This document shows positions 30,369-31,005 of a DNA stretch of 31,005 nucleotides, piece after piece (the stretch's first letter is position 1; every line of letters begins with the position of its first letter). The notes below the pieces were generated by a model, which saw only the letters and a program-made list of their open reading frames with translations, was not told the DNA's origin and made no database searches. Origin of the DNA: Acidobacteriota bacterium (GTDB taxonomy: Bacteria; Acidobacteriota; UBA6911; RPQK01; JADFOI01); NCBI GenBank assembly GCA_027295745.1, contig JAPUKI010000389.1, forward strand, positions 1 to 31,005, given 5' to 3'. Position numbers and translations under genes: made by a program.

Positions 30369-31005
30369 TCAGGGGCTCTCCCTGGTTAGACAATCAGGTC
30401 TTTTCCGGAACCATTCCACCGTCCGACACAAGCCTTCACGGACTGAGATCTTGGCATCGAAATCTATCAACTGGCTGGCCCGGGTAATATCGGCTTGAGA
30501 GTCACGGACATCACCGTGACGAGCAGGCTGGTAAGCTGGTTTCAGCTTCAACGCCAGAATTTCATTCAGCAGGCCAGCCAGTCCATTAATCGTCATGCTC
30601 TTGCCACTGGCAATGTTCAAAGTCCTTCCCTGAGTATTGGACGCAGCCGCCAAAAGATTGGCTGAAACGACATCTTCAACAAAGATAAAGTCGCGACTTT
30701 GTTCACCGTCGCCATAAATGATGGGGCCTTCCCCACAGAGGGCTCGGGAAATAAAACGAGGGACCACCGCGGCATACTCGGATTTCGGATCCTGCTTGGG
30801 ACCGAAGACGTTGAAGTAACGCAGTGCAAGAGTTGGCAGGTGATGAATTTCTGAGAAAATCTTACAGTAAAGCTCACCCACATATTTGGTGACAGCATAA
30901 GGAGAGATCGGGTCTGGTTCCATATCCTCCCGCTTGGGAAGGTCTTCTGAGTTCCCGTAAACCGAAGTGCTGCTTGCAAAGATCACCTTTTGAACCCCCG
31001 CATCT
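30369..31005 (-). CDS. NAD-dependent UDP-sugar 4-epimerase (WbpP/Gne-like), C-terminal part
   Basis: The frame is open to the window edge (DAGVQKVIFASSTSVYGN), so the N-terminus with the GxxGxxG motif lies outside. Visible extended-SDR features: FASSTSVYGN, catalytic Tyr and Lys in SPYAVTKYVGELYC, LALRYFNVFGPKQDPKSEYAAVVPRFI, GDGEQSRDFIFVEDVV, and a normal C-terminus. This pattern matches WbpP-type UDP-GlcNAc 4-epimerases. It would supply UDP-GalNAc(A)-type donors to the glycosyltransferases downstream. First gene visible in the operon; its promoter is not in the window. Confidence 0.88.
   Translation of the reverse strand, partial: DAGVQKVIFASSTSVYGNSEDLPKREDMEPDPISPYAVTKYVGELYCKIFSEIHHLPTLALRYFNVFGPKQDPKSEYAAVVPRFISRALCGEGPIIYGDGEQSRDFIFVEDVVSANLLAAASNTQGRTLNIASGKSMTINGLAGLLNEILALKLKPAYQPARHGDVRDSQADITRASQLIDFDAKISVREGLCRTVEWFRKRPDCLTRESP

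Overview
The window reads as ordinary bacterial chromosome from a Gram-negative, probably anaerobic or facultative soil/subsurface lineage. The evidence for an outer membrane is a complete Kdo branch (kdsA, kdsB, kdsC, kdsD), msbA, and a surface-polysaccharide operon. Cobalamin use is indicated by metH and a CarH-like regulator, and a bacilliredoxin-type protein hints at bacillithiol chemistry. This combination fits Acidobacteriota or a deltaproteobacterial-type phylum, but taxonomy is inference only. No rRNA, tRNA, CRISPR array or intact transposase was seen.

Layout. 1-2366 (+): 3' part of metH. 2426-3105 (+): a vapBC toxin-antitoxin pair. 3120-7988 (-): the Kdo/CTP operon kdsB-pyrG-kdsA-kdsD-kdsC, which makes CMP-Kdo, with pyrG supplying CTP for KdsB. 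8188-12952 (-): priA, a JAMM peptidase, a DUF697-type GTPase and a CDF metal exporter, tightly coupled. 12943-13420: a MITE-like element with nested inverted repeats. 13425-19914 (-): msbA-yicC-gmk-rpoZ-coaBC-era-udg, a housekeeping operon with several ATGA overlaps. 19915-20359: a 445-bp divergent intergenic region with a second small inverted-repeat element. 20360-22458 (+): mtnA-tsaD, coupled. 22673-23782 (-): a Rieske ferredoxin and a bacilliredoxin-rhodanese fusion. 23859-31005 (-): a surface-polysaccharide operon (wbpP-like epimerase, wbpA-like dehydrogenase, O-antigen ligase/polymerase-like protein, GT4, CarH-like B12/MerR regulator, two GT2 enzymes), whose 5' end lies beyond the window.

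The most unusual signal is not a gene. Nearly every longer intergenic gap is filled with degenerate tandem repeats whose period is exactly seven bases. The motif families differ (TGACANC, AGGAGNN, AAATTCC, GAATCCA, ACAGACC, CTTGGAA), yet different families follow each other without leaving the 7-base register. In most gaps one array faces a reverse-complement partner, and short GC-rich hairpins with GAA/TTC loops lie between or beside them. The arrays run into coding sequence and supply the C-terminal residues of Era, CoaBC and probably TsaD and the uracil-DNA glycosylase. The two MITE-like elements sit in or beside such arrays, and one of them carries the only usable start codon of priA.

The second notable point is a MerR-family protein with the full CarH-type adenosylcobalamin signature (W-x9-EH plus a lower-ligand His) embedded inside the polysaccharide operon, which suggests light- or B12-responsive control of surface glycans.
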